Assembly: GCF_013116825.1 (NCBI RefSeq)
Contig: NZ_JABFNS010000018.1
Location: forward strand, 18,713 to 82,712
DNA from: Myxococcus xanthus
Lineage (GTDB): Bacteria > Myxococcota > Myxococcia > Myxococcales > Myxococcaceae
Reading direction: 5' to 3'
Length of the DNA: 64,000 nt
Each line of letters starts with the position of its first letter. The stretch's first letter is position 1. The notes beneath the pieces are model-generated. The model searched no databases and had not been told where the DNA came from. It saw only the letters and a program-made list of their open reading frames with translations. The position numbers and the translations under genes were made by a program. Below, piece by piece: positions 62,853 to 64,000 of this stretch.

Positions 62853-63386
62853 ATGAGCGATGAGCGATTGGTGCTGATGCGGGGAGACATCACCCAGGTC
62901 CAAGCGGATGCGATTGTGAACGCAGCCAACTCCACACTGTTGGGAGGCGGAGGCGTCGACGGGGCCATCCACCGAGCGGCGGGGCGCGGCCTCCTGGCCG
63001 AATGCCGGACCCTGGGGCGTTGCCCTCCGGGAGAAGCTCGCATCACCGGAGGCCATGCCCTTCCCGCCAGGCATGTCATCCATGCCGTGGGGCCCGTGTG
63101 GCAAGGAGGAAGCAGCGGCGAGGAGACCGTGCTCGCGCGCTGCTACCGGCGGGCCTTCTCCCTGATGGAACAGCACGGCCTTGGCACCATCGCCTTCCCG
63201 TCCATCTCCACGGGCGCCTATGGGTACCCCATCGAGCGGGCGGCGCGAATCGCCTTGCGCGAGATTCAGGCCGCGCTGCAACGCATGCCGACCCTCCAGC
63301 GCGTCACCGTGGTGCTGTTCAGCGACAGGGACCTCAAGGTGTACCAACGCGCACGTCAGGCGCTGGAGCCCACCCCTTCGGCCTGA
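62853..63386 (+). CDS. ymdB: Macrodomain protein, O-acetyl-ADP-ribose deacetylase type
   Basis: A 177-residue macrodomain of the YmdB/MacroD class, which removes acetyl from O-acetyl-ADP-ribose and mono-ADP-ribose from proteins. The ADP-ribose loops are clear: VNAANSTLLGGGGVDGAIHRAAG near 22-45 and FPSISTGAYGYPIE near 113-126. The Asn and Asp used for catalysis (NAAN, VDGAIH) are present. ATG 62853 has a GAGGGG site. It overlaps the convergent YhhN gene by 31 bases at the 3' ends. Confidence 0.93.
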   Translation: MSDERLVLMRGDITQVQADAIVNAANSTLLGGGGVDGAIHRAAGRGLLAECRTLGRCPPGEARITGGHALPARHVIHAVGPVWQGGSSGEETVLARCYRRAFSLMEQHGLGTIAFPSISTGAYGYPIERAARIALREIQAALQRMPTLQRVTVVLFSDRDLKVYQRARQALEPTPSA

Positions 63387-64000
63387 AGGGTTCGCGACGC
63401 GTCAGACGGGCGGAGCTCGCGCGCGGAGACAGCGATGCACCACTGCGCGGCCCAGTAACACAGCATGATGGCGTAGCCAGAGCCCGGCAGCGGGCGTACG
63501 AAGAGCTTGAGCGCCAGCAGTCCGTCACTGACGGCGAACAGCAGCGCCCCCGCGAGCGCGAACCCCTGCGCGCGACGCGCAAGCCCCGGGCTCCCAAGCA
63601 TGGCCCACGCACGCCATGTCATCACACAGATGACGGCGACGTAGGCCGTCACCGGGAGCGCCATCTCGCCCAGGTGAGGCCAGAGAAAGGCGCTGGCCCC
63701 TACCGCCAGGAACACGAAGGGCAGCGCCCTGCCCCACCGCGGCTGGCGCGACACCGTGACGTACGCGGCGACGTAGCTCACGTGCGCCAGCAGGAAGGCC
63801 CCCAGCCCCGGGAGGAACAGCCCTGGCCCCACGTCCAGCAGCACATCTCCGAGCAGAGACAACGCCAAACCGGCGAATATCCACCGCCCATAGCGTCCGA
63901 GCGGCGGCCACTGCCACAGGAGCAAACAGAGCATGGGCAGCGCCTTCGCTGCCACCCGGACGTCCACACGGACCACGTCCAGCGCGAGGAGGTACCCCAC
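63356..64000 (-). CDS. Lysoplasmalogenase-family protein (YhhN/TMEM86), 5' end cut
   Basis: The window edge removes the N-terminus; 214 residues remain. About seven TM helices are visible. The conserved Asp motifs of the family are present: LSLLGDVLLD near 48-57 and AVSDGLLAL near 156-164. Characterised members cleave the vinyl-ether bond of lysoplasmalogens. That matches an organism with an AGPS-type ether-lipid operon in the same window. Substrate is inferred from the family. The 3' end overlaps the macrodomain gene. Confidence 0.88.
   Translation of the reverse strand: MGYLLALDVVRVDVRVAAKALPMLCLLLWQWPPLGRYGRWIFAGLALSLLGDVLLDVGPGLFLPGLGAFLLAHVSYVAAYVTVSRQPRWGRALPFVFLAVGASAFLWPHLGEMALPVTAYVAVICVMTWRAWAMLGSPGLARRAQGFALAGALLFAVSDGLLALKLFVRPLPGSGYAIMLCYWAAQWCIAVSARELRPSDASRTLQAEGVGSSA

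Overview
The window is GC-rich and nearly every codon ends in G or C. It looks like a chromosome segment of a predatory myxobacterium (Myxococcota, Myxococcus/Corallococcus type). The reasons are the many lipoprotein-signal genes, an orphan ADOP-type permease, a MYXO-CTERM-like C-terminus, an IgGFc-binding/PKD surface lipoprotein, a solitary MazF resembling the M. xanthus MazF-mx, and an eukaryote-like ether-lipid operon. No rRNA, tRNA, CRISPR array, IS element or phage module was recognised. The taxonomic call is inference.

Layout. 1-3.6 kb: a cut metallophosphoesterase and a three-gene DyP-peroxidase cassette. 3.7-8.8 kb: a two-domain lipoprotein, an S33 hydrolase, an AadA-type aminoglycoside adenylyltransferase with every catalytic residue at reference numbering, and a ferritin-like protein behind a palindromic operator. 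9-16 kb: a large adhesin-like lipoprotein, the ADOP permease, a sortable secreted protein and a Rid protein. 16.3-21 kb: a decayed esterase, then an iron-uptake pair (TonB-dependent receptor with a built-in TonB-like domain plus a lipoprotein) behind a near-consensus Fur box. 21.2-24.1 kb: a truncated GNAT protein, two DUF1801 proteins (one with a histone-H1-like tail), a peptidase S9 remnant and a secreted hydrolase. 24.2-26.1 kb: an OmpR/QseC-like two-component system. 26.2-27.2 kb: a deoxyhypusine-synthase-like enzyme.

The most interesting block is 27.4-33.5 kb. A TetR repressor and two matching 17-bp operators sit upstream of an operon for alkyl-DHAP synthase (AGPS), a fatty-acyl reductase/PlsB-type acyltransferase fusion and an extended SDR. 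Together these could supply every step of ether-phospholipid synthesis up to alkyl-G3P. A lysoplasmalogenase-family gene (YhhN/TMEM86) lies at the right edge and may act on the same lipid class.

33.6-46 kb holds an Imm26/leucine-rich-like protein, small lipoproteins, a carotenoid oxygenase with its own TetR and palindrome, a K+-dependent-type membrane pyrophosphatase followed by tandem hairpins, and a 1174-residue modular polysaccharide-lyase lipoprotein. 45.9-50.4 kb has a GlxA/AraC regulator divergent from a dienelactone hydrolase, a membrane-anchored protein phosphatase and an MFS exporter. 50.5-53.2 kb is an anti-sigma/ECF sigma/CPBP intramembrane protease operon. 53.2-64 kb contains the solitary MazF, a WD40 protein, two tandem cysteine-rich mini-lipoproteins, a third DUF1801 protein, a helix-hairpin-helix lipoprotein, a trypsin-PPC protease, a DUF2652 cyclase-fold protein, a DinB-family protein, a macrodomain protein and the YhhN gene. 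Several decayed gene fragments (esterases, peptidase S9, AHSA1) mark spots of gene loss.
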